Shown here: positions 17,448 through 27,043 of the stretch, piece by piece
Position numbering within the stretch: position 1 is the stretch's first letter
Layout of the letters: each line of letters begins with the position of its first letter
Assembly: GCA_937863205.1 (NCBI GenBank)
Contig: CALMGA010000482.1
Span: 1-64,000 of the forward strand
Reading direction: 5' to 3'
Length of the DNA: 64,000 nt
From: an uncultured Beijerinckiaceae bacterium
Lineage (GTDB): Bacteria > Pseudomonadota > Alphaproteobacteria > Rhizobiales > Beijerinckiaceae
Program-made: the position numbers and the translations under genes
Notes under the pieces: generated by a model
What the model saw: only the letters and a program-made list of their open reading frames with translations
Database searches by the model: none
What the model was told of the DNA's origin: nothing

Positions 17448-19196
17448 TCAGCGCAAGCCGGACGAGACGGCTCTGGCCAGCCCGATCGCGCTTGCTGGCC
17501 AAGTTTCCATGGGCCTCGATCTGCCTTGCCATGGGGGCCCGTGCCTCCGATCCGCCGAGCTGGCCGCTGTACCGGTCCACCGTCCAGCGCAGCGCCTCGT
17601 CGAGGCCGAGGCGGCCCTCCCAGCCGAGCCGAGCGCAGGCTTTGGAGGCGTCCACCGTGAGAACCGCCGCCTCGTGCGGCTGCGGCGCCGCGATGGTCTG
17701 CCAAGCGGCCTCGCGCCCCAGTGCCGGACAACCCGCTCCACCGCTTCGTGCACCGGGCGGCAGTCGCGAGGGCCGAAGGTCCAGCTCTGCGCGAAGGCGG
17801 CGCCGTCGGCCGAGCCGAGCCGCTCGGCGAGCATGAGATAGCCGCACGGCGGTTCCAATGCGTGTTGCCAGGGCCGGATTGCGTCGGGAAAACGGATCAC
17901 GGCCGCCTTGCCGCAAGAGAAGACGCGCACGAGGTCGGGCACGGGGCGATCCGGCGACCAGTCGCCATCGCCGACCGCGTCACCTTCACGGTAGGGCCAC
18001 GGCCGCTTCCGGTTCTCGTAGGCCTTGTCGCTGGTGAGCACCATAATGAGGGGCACGCACGACGCGGCGCGCACCGCTTCCAACAGGTGCGCCGTTCCCA
18101 ACATCTTCGTGGCGTCGATCGCGACGGGACCGGCGTCGGATGGGCGCACCACCGCCTGTGCTGCCAAGCGCAGGGCCATCTCCGGCCGGGCTACCGCGAC
18201 GCGAGCCGCTGCGGCCGCGTTACGCAGGTCTACGGGCTTCTCCTGACGGCGCGGGATCACCAGGCCGAAAGGGGTGGGCCGGTGGTCGGGAGCGAGCGTC
18301 AGGCTGGCGACGAGCGCGCCGAGGCGCTCCAGCCAGAGCGCGAGCCGATAACCTTCGAGGCCGGTGTGCCTAGTCACCAGCACGCGCCGCTCCGCCCAGA
18401 ATGCGGCCTCGGGCTCATGCTTCGCTGCCGCCCTCACCGCGTGTTCCAAGGCGCTGGGCCGTTCGCCCGGTTTTTCCAGATGGTCCTCGTCGCGCAGGCT
18501 GTCCGTCACCTGTCGCAAGCCATCGTGGGAATAGGCCGAAAGCTGGTTATCGCGCGCGAGCTGCTCCATCGGCCCTGCTTCCCGTGTGGTCTCGTCGCCG
18601 GCAATCAGATCCAGGGCGCTTGGCTGGAGCACGAAGAAGCCGCCGTTGATCCTGGCTCCGTCGCCGGCCGGCTTTGCGCGAAAGGAGCGTACGCGGCCGC
18701 CATCCAGTTCCAACGCTCCGAAACGGCCGGGCGGCAGCACCGCCGTCAGCGTGCACAGGCGCTTCTGCTCGCGATGGAAGCGGAGCAGTGCGTCGAGGTC
18801 GCTGACGCCATCGCCGTAGGTCATGAAGAAATCGTCGTTGCCGTCGAGGTCAGGCTGGATCCGCTCGAGGCGGCCGCCGGCCATGGTCGCCTCGCCGGTT
18901 TCAATAAGCGAAACCTTCCAGTCCTCGCCGGCGCGGCGGTGGTACTCGATGTCGCCCCTGCCCAGGTGCATGGCGACGTCGCTGAGGCGAAGGCGATGAT
19001 TAAGGAAGAATTCATTAGTCATGTAGCCTTTGTCGCCGAGGCAGATGATGAAATCCGTGACACCGCGGGACGAGAAGATCGTCATCCCATGCCACAGGAT
19101 CGGACGGCCGACGATCTCGATCATCGGCTTGGGACGCAGCACGGTTTCTTCCGACAGCCGTGCGCCCAAGCCGCCGGCAAGGGTGACAGCTTTCAT
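17448..19196 (-). pseudogene. rfbF/rfbG: Fused glucose-1-phosphate cytidylyltransferase (RfbF) and CDP-glucose 4,6-dehydratase (RfbG), degenerate
   Basis: From ATG 19196 (AAGGAG ribosome site) the frame encodes an RfbF-like protein (AGGLGARLSEET, RPKPM, GGFFVL). It then runs without stop into an RfbG-like one starting near 18450 (AAFWAERRVLVT). RfbF makes CDP-glucose; RfbG converts it to CDP-4-keto-6-deoxyglucose. Both halves show damage. RfbF has AKP where EKP is conserved and lacks the usual W-x-EPL. RfbG has TRHTG instead of TGHTG, and about 50 residues that hold the catalytic YxxxK are missing near 17970 (YREGDAVG joins GDWSPDR). After VRHWG the RfbG C-terminal end (WQTIAAPQPHEA, DASKACARLGW) is found only in another frame, explained by two extra bases at 17711-17716. 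I judge the dehydratase dead; the cytidylyltransferase half is doubtful. Confidence 0.75.
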
Positions 19197-19386
19197 CAGG
19201 GCTCCTTCAGAACGAGCCGAGATCAACCGCCCGCTTGGCCCATCGCTCGAGCGGCTTATCGCTGGCGAAGAACGAGATCAAGTGCGAGGCGGACGCTCCA
19301 GAGCGCCGCTCGCCGTCTTCGGCGCCGGGCCGGACGGCCTGCCCATTTGATTTGCGTCCGAGCACCCGCACTGCTACTGGGGCGTC

Positions 19387-21729
19387 ATGTTCGGGATGAA
19401 TTGCCTCTACCCTGATACGCTGCTTCCGAGGGATAATACCTCTCCATATTATATTGTCTCACCGCCCTATACTGGATCATCGGCGGGAGTAGGTGGCCTG
19501 CACGTTCTCTGCCACTGGCTGAACATGACGGGACGCAGCGCTTGGCTGTTCCTTATTCCACAGACCGAGGAGCTGGGTGTAAACCCGAGGCTGCAGACGC
19601 CGTTGCTGACGGCGGACATCGCCGCCCACCATTACGAGAACGGCCTGACGCCGGTCGTTCTCTACCCGGAGACCATCCACGGCAACCCGCTGACCGCTCC
19701 CGTTCGGGTCCGCTGGTTCGGCAATTATCCCGGCCTGCTCGGTGGCAGCACAAGCTTCGACCATGACGAGATCTGCTTCGCACACTCGCGCCATCTGGCG
19801 CGGGTCGTCGGCCCTTCCGCCAACGTGCTTTGCATCCCAACCGTCGATACCGCCCTGTTCAGGCCGGCGCCGGGCGCGACCAGGAAAGGCACCTGCTTCT
19901 ACGCCCAGAAATTCCAGGTCGTCCACAACCAGACCGTGTTCGGGCTGCCGGTCGACTGTGTCGAGATCACGCGCTTCGAACCCGCGTCGCGCGCCGCCCT
20001 CGCCGCGCTGTTCCAACGTTCGGAAGCGTTCTACTGCTTCGAAGACTCGGCGTTGATCAACGAGGCCGCCTTGTGCGGCTGCCCCGTCGTCATGATGAGG
20101 AACAGCTTCTTCCCGTGGCCTCTCGGCATTGAGGAAATGGGTTGGGACGGCTACGCCTGGGGCGATGATCCCGCCGAGTTCGCGAGGGCGGTGCGGACGG
20201 TGGACCGCGCGTTCGACAACTATATCAAGAACATCCCGGTCTTCTTCTCGCAGCTTCAAACGTTCACGTCGATCACGCAGAAGCGTGCCCGCGCCGTGCC
20301 CTATTGCGCCCCCGTCAGATTGCCGGGACTCGAACAGAGAAGCAGCGAGATCCTGCACCTACGTCGGGCCTTGGCCGAGGCGCGGCTTGAGAACGTCAGG
20401 CATCGCGCAGGTTCGGGTGATGATGGTGTGCTGTGGAACCCGAAGGCAAGTTTGGCGGACCCGGTGGCTAAAGCGACCTTCCTGTCAGGGTGGCACCTCG
20501 AAGTCGCCGGCGCCCGCTCGGAAGACGCCTGCAGCCTGGTGGTGTACCCGGATGCCGCCTCGGCGATCACCTTGCTCGTCGTGTCGGACCGATCCGCACG
20601 AGAGGAGGAATTCGAGTTTCTGTATGATCTCGATCTCGTGCAGCGGGTCTCCCTGGCCCCCGATGAGGAGCGGGGGATCACGTTGCCGGTGATCGAGCCG
20701 GGCAAGCCCATCCTTGTCAACATCCGCTCTTGCCGGCCTGCCGGCGGGGGGCTTCTGCTGCTGAAATCCATCCAACGGGAGCGGGGTGCAACCTTTCCCT
20801 CACCCAGCCGCGACGGTGCCGACGCGCTTCGGCACGGCCGCGCCGGCAAACCGCACGGGAACACGCACGAGATCGTTCTGGAGAACGGACTTGGTGGTCG
20901 CCTGCAGGGCGTCAACTGCGAATTGGACGTCAGCGAGCGGGGTCTCCTGGTCCGGGCTGCAATATCGGATCCACAATTGCTCATCCCGCTCGACGAATAC
21001 GCCGAGCTGACACCTTATGACTTGTACCTCTGGGGTGAATGCGAGGTGGCCGGCGACGAGATGATGACCATCTACGTGCCCACCGCGCCTTTGGGCGCCC
21101 TCAACGAAGTCGCAAGTCGCCACATTCGCCTCAAGGCCGGCGTCAACGTTTTCGTCGGCAAGCTGCCGCACTCCGGTGCGTCGGGGCCTGTTCGCATCGA
21201 TCCGCTGGAGAAAGCGGGCGTTGTGCGCTTCACGAGACTTCGCCTCGTTCTTGTCCGGGATGGCGAGGCCCTTACGTTGCCCCGCCCGGTGTCCCATCAG
21301 CCGCCGATGCTGGCCCGGTTCAGCCAGCAGTCGCTGTTGTGGAGCGATGCCACGGTGCTGAATGAGGATTGCTCCATCGCTTACGTCCATAATGCGCTCG
21401 AAGTCCGCACGAGCGGCATCGAGGCGCATGTCCTGTTCTACCTCGGCGAACCGGCCCTCGCCGCCGAGGGTTGCTCCTTTACCGCTCTCATTGAGTACGA
21501 GACGACGCTTCCCGGTGATATCGCCATCACGCTGCCGGACCTCGACGGATCCTACGCCGGTGCCGGAGCGCGGTTGCGTGCCGAGGTGTTCAAAGGCCAT
21601 CATTCTGTGGAGTTGTACCTGTCGCCGTTCTACCCCATCCAATCTCTTCGGCTGTCGGTACGGCAGCTGGATGTGCTTCGCCTCCTGGTGTTTAAACTCA
21701 TCGTGCTTCGACCTTCGGTCGATGGGTAG
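19387..21729 (+). CDS. Large glycosyltransferase-like protein with C-terminal beta-rich region
   Basis: A 780-residue protein. The first about 300 residues look like a GT-B glycosyltransferase: a glycine-rich loop near the start (SPPYTGSSAGVGGLHVLCHW), a middle RWFGNYPGLLGG, and a second-domain segment with EAFYCFEDSALINEAALCGCPVVMM, which resembles the nucleotide-sugar-binding E-x-AL-C-PV element. A predicted helical linker (LEQRSSEILHLRRALAEARL) follows. Residues about 370-780 are beta-rich, with no family I recognise, and might be two or three carbohydrate-binding-like sandwiches. ATG 19387 is used; the ribosome site (GGGG) is weak. It lies divergently from the rfbF/rfbG relic and before rfbH, so a role in surface-glycan assembly is likely. 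The donor and acceptor are unknown. Confidence 0.7.
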   Translation: MFGMNCLYPDTLLPRDNTSPYYIVSPPYTGSSAGVGGLHVLCHWLNMTGRSAWLFLIPQTEELGVNPRLQTPLLTADIAAHHYENGLTPVVLYPETIHGNPLTAPVRVRWFGNYPGLLGGSTSFDHDEICFAHSRHLARVVGPSANVLCIPTVDTALFRPAPGATRKGTCFYAQKFQVVHNQTVFGLPVDCVEITRFEPASRAALAALFQRSEAFYCFEDSALINEAALCGCPVVMMRNSFFPWPLGIEEMGWDGYAWGDDPAEFARAVRTVDRAFDNYIKNIPVFFSQLQTFTSITQKRARAVPYCAPVRLPGLEQRSSEILHLRRALAEARLENVRHRAGSGDDGVLWNPKASLADPVAKATFLSGWHLEVAGARSEDACSLVVYPDAASAITLLVVSDRSAREEEFEFLYDLDLVQRVSLAPDEERGITLPVIEPGKPILVNIRSCRPAGGGLLLLKSIQRERGATFPSPSRDGADALRHGRAGKPHGNTHEIVLENGLGGRLQGVNCELDVSERGLLVRAAISDPQLLIPLDEYAELTPYDLYLWGECEVAGDEMMTIYVPTAPLGALNEVASRHIRLKAGVNVFVGKLPHSGASGPVRIDPLEKAGVVRFTRLRLVLVRDGEALTLPRPVSHQPPMLARFSQQSLLWSDATVLNEDCSIAYVHNALEVRTSGIEAHVLFYLGEPALAAEGCSFTALIEYETTLPGDIAITLPDLDGSYAGAGARLRAEVFKGHHSVELYLSPFYPIQSLRLSVRQLDVLRLLVFKLIVLRPSVDG

Positions 21730-21857
21730 CAAGGGAACTTGCCGGTCCGCGCGCGCGTAGCCGAGGGCGGCTGCGGCGTGGACGTGCTTGCTTTTCTTGG
21801 GCGGAAGGGTTCAGTTGCGGACCTTGAACCGTTGGGCTCCAACTGCAGAGATTGCCT

Positions 21858-23222
21858 ATGACGGACGGGACGGACGCGCGTGCCCAAGCGGTTCGGCAGC
21901 AGATCCTCGAGCTCACGGCTGAGTACGCGGGGCTCGCGCATGTGCCGGCACCTTTTGCTCCCGGACGCTCGGCGGTTCCCGTGTCCGGCAAGGTGTACGG
22001 CGCATCCGAAATGGTGTCCCTGGTCGACTCCGCGCTCGACTTCTGGCTGACCACAGGCCGCTTCAATGCCGCCTTCGAAAAGAAGCTCGCCGGCTTCATC
22101 GGCGCGCGACGCAAGCTCCTGACCGTCAATTCAGGATCTTCGGCGAACCTGGTGGCGCTGACGGGCCTGACCTCGCACCTTCACAAGGACCGTGCCCTCA
22201 AGCCAGGCGACGAGGTCATAACGGCCGCGACGGGTTTCCCGACCACCGTCAACCCTAGCCTGCAGAACGGCTTGGTGCCGGTCTTTGTGGACGTCGACAT
22301 CCCGACCTACAACATCCTGCCGAGCCGCATCGAGGAGGCCGTGACTGACAGGACCCGCGCCATCATGGTGGCGCACACGCTGGGAAATCCATTCGCGCTC
22401 GACGAGGTGATGCGCGTCGCCAAGAAACACGACCTTTGGGTCGTTGAGGACTGCTGCGACGCGCTCGGCGCCACCTACGACGGGCAGCAGGTCGGCACCT
22501 TCGGCGACGTCGGCACGCTGAGCTTCTACCCCGCGCACCACATCACCATGGGCGAAGGCGGCGCGGTGTTCACCGGCTCGTCCGTCGTGCTCCGGGCCAT
22601 GGAATCGATCCGGGACTGGGGCCGCGACTGCTACTGCGCGCCCGGTGAGGACAATACGTGCAAGAAGCGTTGGGGCTGGCAACTCGGCGACCTGCCCTTC
22701 GGCTTCGACCACAAATACACGTATTCGCACCTTGGCTATAATCTGAAGATCACGGATATGCAGGCGGCGGTTGGACTGGCCCAACTCGACCGACTCGACG
22801 GCTTCATCGACGCGCGGCGGAACAACTTCGCCTATATGCAGGAGCTGATGAGCGAGCTGGAAGAGTTCTTCATCTTGCCGCAGCCGACCCCGAAGAGCGA
22901 GCCGTCCTGGTTCGGCTATGTCCTGACACTGCGCCCCGGTGCACCTTTCAGCCGCGATGACCTTGTCAAGTATCTCAACGACGAGAGGATCGGCACACGC
23001 TTGCTGTTTGGCGGGAACCTGCTCCGACAGCCCTACATGAAGGATCGCGCCTACCGGGTCGTCGGCTCGCTCGCCAACGCCGACTTGATCGTGGATCGCA
23101 CCTTCTGGATCGGCATCTACCCCGGCCTGACGCGAGCCCATCTCGATTTCGCCGTCGACCGGATCAGGGCCTTCATCCAGGGCAGGGTCACTCGGTCCAC
23201 CATCGCGTCCAGTGCCGCCTGA
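21858..23222 (+). CDS. rfbH: RfbH: CDP-4-keto-6-deoxy-D-glucose 3-dehydrase
   Basis: A 454-residue member of the DegT/aminotransferase fold that uses pyridoxamine phosphate and an iron-sulfur cluster to remove the C3 hydroxyl of CDP-4-keto-6-deoxyglucose. That gives 3,6-dideoxyhexoses (tyvelose, paratose, abequose, ascarylose, yersiniose). The distinguishing feature is His where aminotransferases have the PLP Lys: [16 protein letters not shown]. The RfbH cysteine region [21 protein letters not shown] is complete. Length and motifs look intact, unlike its pathway partner rfbF/rfbG. ATG 21858 is preferred to TTG 21852. Without a local RfbG its substrate must come from another copy elsewhere, or the gene is on the way to loss. 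Confidence 0.9.
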   Translation: MTDGTDARAQAVRQQILELTAEYAGLAHVPAPFAPGRSAVPVSGKVYGASEMVSLVDSALDFWLTTGRFNAAFEKKLAGFIGARRKLLTVNSGSSANLVALTGLTSHLHKDRALKPGDEVITAATGFPTTVNPSLQNGLVPVFVDVDIPTYNILPSRIEEAVTDRTRAIMVAHTLGNPFALDEVMRVAKKHDLWVVEDCCDALGATYDGQQVGTFGDVGTLSFYPAHHITMGEGGAVFTGSSVVLRAMESIRDWGRDCYCAPGEDNTCKKRWGWQLGDLPFGFDHKYTYSHLGYNLKITDMQAAVGLAQLDRLDGFIDARRNNFAYMQELMSELEEFFILPQPTPKSEPSWFGYVLTLRPGAPFSRDDLVKYLNDERIGTRLLFGGNLLRQPYMKDRAYRVVGSLANADLIVDRTFWIGIYPGLTRAHLDFAVDRIRAFIQGRVTRSTIASSAA

Positions 23223-23318
23223 GAACAAGGTCGACGTCATTTTGGCGGATCCGCGCCACGACCTGCCCGGCTGTGTTCAACGACCGGCGTCAGCACGCGC
23301 AGCGAGGAGCCGGCTGGC

Positions 23319-25226
23319 CTATCGCTCGTTGAGCATGGCCCGCATCCGTGCGAGCACGGTCCCGACGTCGAAGGGCTTGGTCAGGATCGCCATGCCGGGT
23401 TCGAGGAAGCCGGAAGGGCTGGCGACGCCTTCGGCGTAGCCCGTGATGAAGAGCACCTTGAGGGCCGGGCGGAACTCGCGCACGGCGTCGGCGAGCTGAC
23501 GTCCGTTGAGGCCGGGGAGGCCGACATCGGTCACGAGCAGGTCAACTTGCGGCGCCGATCGAGCGACGGCGAGACCCTCCGCACCATCGCGGGCACTCAG
23601 CACGGCATAGCCGGCATCGGCGAAGGCCTCGCGCATCAGGTCGCGGATGCTGTTCTCGTCTTCGACCAGAAGAACGACCTCTCCGCGTCCGTCGGCGACC
23701 GCCAGGTCGCCGGCCGAAGCTTGCAGCGTCGCGACCTCGCCATCATGGCGCGGCAGAAGGATGTCGATGGCGGTTCCCTGGCCCGGCACGCTGGTGATCA
23801 CCGCGCAGCCGTTCGACTGCCGGGCGAAGCCGTAGATCATCGACAGCCCGAGCCCGGTGCCCTGTCCGATCGGCTTTGTTGTGAAAAACGGGTCGAAGGC
23901 GCGCGCGGCCACCTCGGGTGGCATGCCGATACCGGTGTCGGTGACGCGCACCACCACGTATTCACCCGGCGCCGCGGGTGTCACGCTCGCGGCCGCGACG
24001 ATCACGTTGAGCGTCGCGACCTCGATGCAGCCACCGTCCGGCATCGCGTCACGCGCATTGATGGCGAGGTTGAGGATCGCGTTCTCGAGCTGGAAGGGGT
24101 CGCAGAGGGTTGTGCAAACCGACGGATCCAACATGAAGCGCAGCTCGATCGCCTCGTTGACCGTGCGCCGCAGAAGGTCGGTCATGCCTGTGACCAGGGC
24201 GTTGACATCGACCACCTTGGGATCGAGCGGTTGACGACGGGCGAAGGCGAGCAGCCGATGCGTCAGGGCTGCGGCGCGGCTTGCCGAACTGAGCGCCATT
24301 TCGATGTACGTGTCGAGACGCTCGTGCCGACCCTGCTTGAGCCGGCGCTGGACCATGTCGAGCGCACCCACGATCGCTCCGAGCATGTTGTTGAAGTCGT
24401 GCGCGATGCCGCCGGTGAGCTGGCCGACGGCCTCCATCTTCTGTGATTGCCGGAGGTCGGCCTCGATGCGCTCTCGCGCCTTGGCCTCTGCGAGCAGGCG
24501 GGTGTTGGCCTCGGCGAGCTCGCGGGTACGCGCCGTGACCTGCCGCTCCAGCGTCTCGCCCGCGCGGCTCAGCTCCTCGGCCCTGCGCTCGAGTTCGGAA
24601 TGCAGGGCGACCACGCCGCGATTGGTTTCCTCCAGCTCGCGGTTGAGGCGCTGCGCCTCCTCCTCGCGTTCAGCCAGGATCGCGAGGGTTTCGACGAGTT
24701 CGCGGTTCTCGTCGCGGACGACCGTGCCGGGATTTGCGGAACGCAAGGCGCGCACCGCGTCGGACAGGGCGCGAACGGAAGCGGCGGTCGGCTGCACCCC
24801 GTTCGGCAGCAGCTTGGCGAGATCGACGGTCGTTCCCGACGCAGACGTATCGATGGCGAAGCGATCCATTAGCCGGCGCGCCCCGGTGATGCCGCGGCCC
24901 ATGCCGGTCGGCGACTCGTAGCGGCCGTCGAGGATCCGCGCCAGGTCGGCGATGCCGGGTCCGCGATCGCGGACCCGCAGCACGAGGCAACGATCAGGCG
25001 CGCCGGCGAGAAGGACGTCGACCTTGCCGCCGCCGGCATAGTCGAGCGCGTTGCGCGCGATCTCGGACAGGGCTGTTGCGATGCGGGTCTGGTCCTGGCC
25101 GCCGAAGCCGAGATGCTGCGCCACGATGCGGGCGCACTGCCGCGCGTGGACGACGTCATCCTCCAACTCGAGCGGCAATGTCGCGATCGGCCAGACCGAA
25201 CCGTATCCAGCGGCGCCCGTCGTCAT
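23319..25226 (-). CDS. Hybrid histidine kinase with N-terminal RsbT-like ATPase and C-terminal receiver
   Basis: A 635-residue protein, last gene of the stressosome operon. Its order: RsbT/RsbW-type GHKL ATPase at about residues 15-140 (ALSEIARNALDYAGGG, RDRGPGI, GMGRGITGARRLMD); long coiled coil at 175-275; HisKA with GGIAHDFNNMLGAI at about 282-296 (His in AHDFNN); HATPase_c (LNLAINARDAMPDGG, TDTGIGMPPEV, GTGLGLSMIYGF); receiver domain at about 515-630 with phosphoacceptor Asp in LLVTDVGLPGLNG and Lys in LTKPF. It probably receives the signal from RsbT/RsbS and passes it by phosphorylation. Start ATG 25226 overlaps the rsbX stop (ATGA). Two GHKL domains in one chain is notable. Confidence 0.85.
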   Translation of the reverse strand: MTTGAAGYGSVWPIATLPLELEDDVVHARQCARIVAQHLGFGGQDQTRIATALSEIARNALDYAGGGKVDVLLAGAPDRCLVLRVRDRGPGIADLARILDGRYESPTGMGRGITGARRLMDRFAIDTSASGTTVDLAKLLPNGVQPTAASVRALSDAVRALRSANPGTVVRDENRELVETLAILAEREEEAQRLNRELEETNRGVVALHSELERRAEELSRAGETLERQVTARTRELAEANTRLLAEAKARERIEADLRQSQKMEAVGQLTGGIAHDFNNMLGAIVGALDMVQRRLKQGRHERLDTYIEMALSSASRAAALTHRLLAFARRQPLDPKVVDVNALVTGMTDLLRRTVNEAIELRFMLDPSVCTTLCDPFQLENAILNLAINARDAMPDGGCIEVATLNVIVAAASVTPAAPGEYVVVRVTDTGIGMPPEVAARAFDPFFTTKPIGQGTGLGLSMIYGFARQSNGCAVITSVPGQGTAIDILLPRHDGEVATLQASAGDLAVADGRGEVVLLVEDENSIRDLMREAFADAGYAVLSARDGAEGLAVARSAPQVDLLVTDVGLPGLNGRQLADAVREFRPALKVLFITGYAEGVASPSGFLEPGMAILTKPFDVGTVLARMRAMLNER

Positions 25227-26215
25227 GGTGACGCGCCGCGGACGACGATGACCGACGCGTCATCCCGCGCTCGCCCATGGTCGCGAAACAGCACGCCGGC
25301 GATCAACGCGGGATGCGCGGCGAGGAGACCGGGCATGGGATCGAACGACCAGGAACTGGACAAGCCATCCGAGTGCATGACGAGAAGGGCACCGGGATTG
25401 AACCGATGGTCGAAGGTCGACAGCTTGCGGGCGTTGTGGCCCGCCGTTCCCGGCAGCGAGACGAGCTGCTGGCGCCCATGCGCCGTCACGATCGACGCCG
25501 CAACGTTGCCGATGCCGCAGAAGCTCAGCATGGCGGTGGCCTCGTCCAGCCGTGCCACGGCCACCGCGGCGCCGCGGGAATGGCGCAACCCGTCATGGAC
25601 CCGCGCGACGATGTCCGAGGCAGGCAGGTGTTCGATGCCGCGGAACACGCGCATGGCTTGCATCGAGGCTTCCGCAGCCTTCAGCCCGTGGCCGAGGCCG
25701 TCGGCGACGATCACGGTCCAGCCGTCGGCATGGCGGCGCGCGCAGATGGCGTCGCCGCAGCTTGCCTCACCGGCGAGGGGGATCTCGAACATGCCCCAGA
25801 CCGGCACGGGCGTGCGGCGGACGTCGCCGGGCCCGACCCGCGCGAGCACGGCCGTGCCGTTCGACCAGGACTCGATCGCGAAGACCTTGGCCAATCGTCG
25901 GACCGCACCCAGGCCATGACCGGCACTGCCCGCCGTCGAATACCCGTCGGCGAGACAGCGGACCACGTCCATGCCCGGACCCTTGTCGAGGGCGAGCACC
26001 TGGATGCCTTCGCCGCCGGCGTCCTCGTAGCTGCCGAGCAGGATGCTGCCCTCCCGGCCGAACTTCAGAATGTTGGTGGCCAGCTCCGTCACCACGATGG
26101 AAAGTTGACCTGCCGCCGTGTCGGACAGCGACAGGCTGCGCGCCCGTTCGACCGCGCGTCGCCGCGCATCGGCGACCTGGCTCGCCTCGTGGATCGGCAG
26201 CGCGGCGGTGATCAC
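25223..26215 (-). CDS. RsbX-like protein: RsbT-type ATPase domain fused to a PP2C/SpoIIE phosphatase
   Basis: About 330 residues from GTG 26215, which has GAGGAGG just before it and lies 16 bases after the rsbT stop. The first about 130 residues form an RsbT/RsbW-like ATPase (VVTELATNILKFGREG, ALDKGPGMDV, GHGLGAVRRL). The rest is a SpoIIE/PP2C phosphatase (ICARRHADGWTVIVADGLGHGLKAAEAS; FCGIGNVAASI; LVMHSDGLSSSW; DDASVIVVRG). The acidic metal-binding residues of PP2C (ADGLGHG, SDGL, DDAS) are present. In Bacillus RsbX resets the stressosome by removing phosphate from RsbS and RsbR; the same is expected here. The extra ATPase domain is common in proteobacterial stressosome operons. Confidence 0.85.
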   Translation of the reverse strand: MITAALPIHEASQVADARRRAVERARSLSLSDTAAGQLSIVVTELATNILKFGREGSILLGSYEDAGGEGIQVLALDKGPGMDVVRCLADGYSTAGSAGHGLGAVRRLAKVFAIESWSNGTAVLARVGPGDVRRTPVPVWGMFEIPLAGEASCGDAICARRHADGWTVIVADGLGHGLKAAEASMQAMRVFRGIEHLPASDIVARVHDGLRHSRGAAVAVARLDEATAMLSFCGIGNVAASIVTAHGRQQLVSLPGTAGHNARKLSTFDHRFNPGALLVMHSDGLSSSWSFDPMPGLLAAHPALIAGVLFRDHGRARDDASVIVVRGASP

Positions 26216-26231
26216 GACCTCCTCGCCGGGA

Positions 26232-26666
26232 TCATTTCCACCTCGCCATGACGACGCGTGTGCCCTGACCGGGAGCCGAGGTGATGAGAAACTCGTTGCA
26301 GAGCCGTTTGGCGCCCCCCAGACCGAGCCCGAGGCCCCCACCTGTCGTGAAATGGTCGGTCAGCGCGCGCTCCACATCGGAAATGCCGGGGCCTTCGTCC
26401 TCGAAGGTGAGGCGAACGGCGCGGCGCGCTCCGAGTTGCACCGTCTCGATGAGCGCGGTGCCGCCGCCGCCATAATCCAACGTGTTGCGGGCGATCTCGC
26501 TTGCCGCCGTCACGATCTTGGTCTGGTCGACGAGGCTGAGCCCGATCGCGACCGCCCGTTCCCGCACGAGCTGTCGCACCCGCACCACGTCGTTGCCCGA
26601 ACGGATCTCAACGGTTGCGCTCCTGGTCGCGGCACCCTTGGCGGCGTTATTCTCGAGGATCGGCAT
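26232..26666 (-). CDS. rsbT: RsbT: stressosome serine-protein kinase
   Basis: About 144 residues; a single GHKL ATPase domain with VTAASEIARNTLDYGGGG (N box), EDEGPGISDV (G1) and GLGLGLGGAKRLCNEF (G2). RsbT phosphorylates RsbS and RsbR and is thereby released to activate its output. ATG 26666 overlaps the end of rsbS by 20 bases; a GTG at 26690 is an alternative. The tight rsbR-rsbS-rsbT-rsbX order supports the assignment. Confidence 0.88.
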   Translation of the reverse strand: MPILENNAAKGAATRSATVEIRSGNDVVRVRQLVRERAVAIGLSLVDQTKIVTAASEIARNTLDYGGGGTALIETVQLGARRAVRLTFEDEGPGISDVERALTDHFTTGGGLGLGLGGAKRLCNEFLITSAPGQGTRVVMARWK

Positions 26667-27042
26667 GGATGCGTTCCAGGCCGTCGTCACCCACGCTCGC
26701 GGCGAGCAGCGCCATGCCGCGCTCCACGTCCAGCGCGGTCTTGATGCCGGGCAGCGTCAGGCCGAGTTCGACCAGGGTGATGGCCACGGCGGGGCGCATG
26801 CCGACCACCACCGTTTCCGCGTCGAGCACCCGCGATACCGAGGCGATGGTGTCGAGCATGCGGCCGATGAAGCTGTCGACGATGTCGAGCGCCGAAATCT
26901 CGATCAGGACGCCACGGGCGCCGGTCGCGACGATCCTGGCGGCAAGGTCCTCTTCGAGCTTGAGCGCCAGCCGATCATGCATGTCGACCTGGATGGTGAC
27001 AACGAGGGCATCGCCGATCTTGAGGATGGGAATGTGGTCCAT
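26647..27042 (-). CDS. rsbS: RsbS: stressosome STAS-domain antagonist
   Basis: 131 residues, a bare STAS domain. The phosphorylation site for RsbT is visible in EISALDIVDSFIGR (Ser of ISALD), matching the conserved DISALDIVDSF signature of RsbS. The rest fits (VGMRPAVAITLVELGL). It starts one base after the rsbR stop and overlaps rsbT. Together with RsbR it would form the icosahedral stressosome core and hold RsbT until stress. Confidence 0.92.
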   Translation of the reverse strand: MDHIPILKIGDALVVTIQVDMHDRLALKLEEDLAARIVATGARGVLIEISALDIVDSFIGRMLDTIASVSRVLDAETVVVGMRPAVAITLVELGLTLPGIKTALDVERGMALLAASVGDDGLERIHADPRE

Positions 27043-27043
27043 C

